Positions 63,776-64,000 of a stretch of 64,000 bases of DNA are shown here, one piece after another. The notes under the pieces were generated by a model that searched no databases, was not told the DNA's origin, and saw nothing but the letters and a program-made list of their open reading frames with translations. Every line of letters begins with the position of its first letter. Position 1 is the first letter of the stretch. This DNA is from Cymodocea nodosa (taxonomy: Eukaryota > Streptophyta > Magnoliopsida > Alismatales > Cymodoceaceae): contig CM072336.1 of assembly GCA_036874045.1 (NCBI GenBank), positions 23,015,501 through 23,079,500 on the forward strand, given 5' to 3'. The translations under genes and the position numbers were made by a program.

Positions 63776-64000
63776 CTGCCGGTGCATATATATATATGGA
63801 ACGGAGGAGGAGGAGGAGACTGGAGGCGTACGTTCGTGGGTGCGTTCTAGCTATACAGTTATAGCTAGCTGCGCTTGCACCAGTGAACATACATATGTAT
63901 ATATATATATTGCGATTAATTAAAGATGAGGGTGGGTTTTATTCCAGGCCAGGAAGGTGGTGGCATGTTGCATGGAAAGAAGACATGCACATATGGGGAG
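63776..64000 (-). promoter_or_regulatory. Upstream region of the LBD gene (partial)
   Basis: TATA-like (TA)n sequence at about 63895-63912 lies some 120 bp before the LBD start codon, and a second short TA run at 63787-63797 is close to it. The promoter continues beyond the window. Confidence 0.35.

Overview
This window is plant nuclear DNA: split genes with GT-AG introns, long AT-rich spacers, degenerate LINEs and small DNA-transposon-like repeats, and several plant-specific families (LBD, LSD1-type zinc finger, DYW-type PPR, SWEET, DYAD/AM1). The GC-rich coding exons of the SWEET and LBD genes in an AT-rich background, and the AM1-like form of the meiotic gene, suggest a monocot. This is an inference; no organelle, bacterial or viral replicon features were seen.

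Layout: (+) 504-2332, 3' end of a mitochondrial elongation factor G gene whose 5' exons lie left of the window. (-) 11170-6092, a complete nine-exon DYAD/SWITCH1/AMEIOTIC1 homologue. 11.2-20.3 kb is repeat-rich spacer. (+) 20.3-33.37 kb, a CCCH zinc-finger gene whose CDS starts at 29730; a telo-box-bearing candidate 5'UTR exon at 20.3-20.5 kb may be joined to it across a 9.1 kb intron containing an RTE-type LINE, tandem duplications and a perfect hairpin. (+) 35926-40808, an LOL2-like LSD1 zinc-finger gene. 40.8-48.7 kb is spacer with an L1-type LINE relic and a GA/telo-box tract. (+) 48768-51202, a SWEET sugar transporter. (-) 56898-53402, a tiny kish (TMEM167-type) gene whose second intron holds a 5'-truncated RTE LINE bounded by an 18-bp target-site duplication. 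(-) 62278-60413, an intronless DYW-type PPR gene. (-) 63775-62731, a LOB-domain transcription factor.

The genes are independent eukaryotic transcription units with unrelated roles (mitochondrial translation, meiotic entry, RNA binding, cell-death-type zinc finger, sugar export, secretory pathway, organelle RNA editing, developmental transcription); nothing suggests an operon-like or biosynthetic cluster. I found no convincing novel multi-gene system. The most informative observations are the LINE insertion with intact TSD, the fused third exon of the SWEET gene, the 105-bp repeat expansion in the CCCH protein, the possible 9 kb leader intron, and several inverted and tandem repeats. All exon borders were read by eye from splice consensus, reading-frame phase and recalled family sequences, with no transcript evidence.
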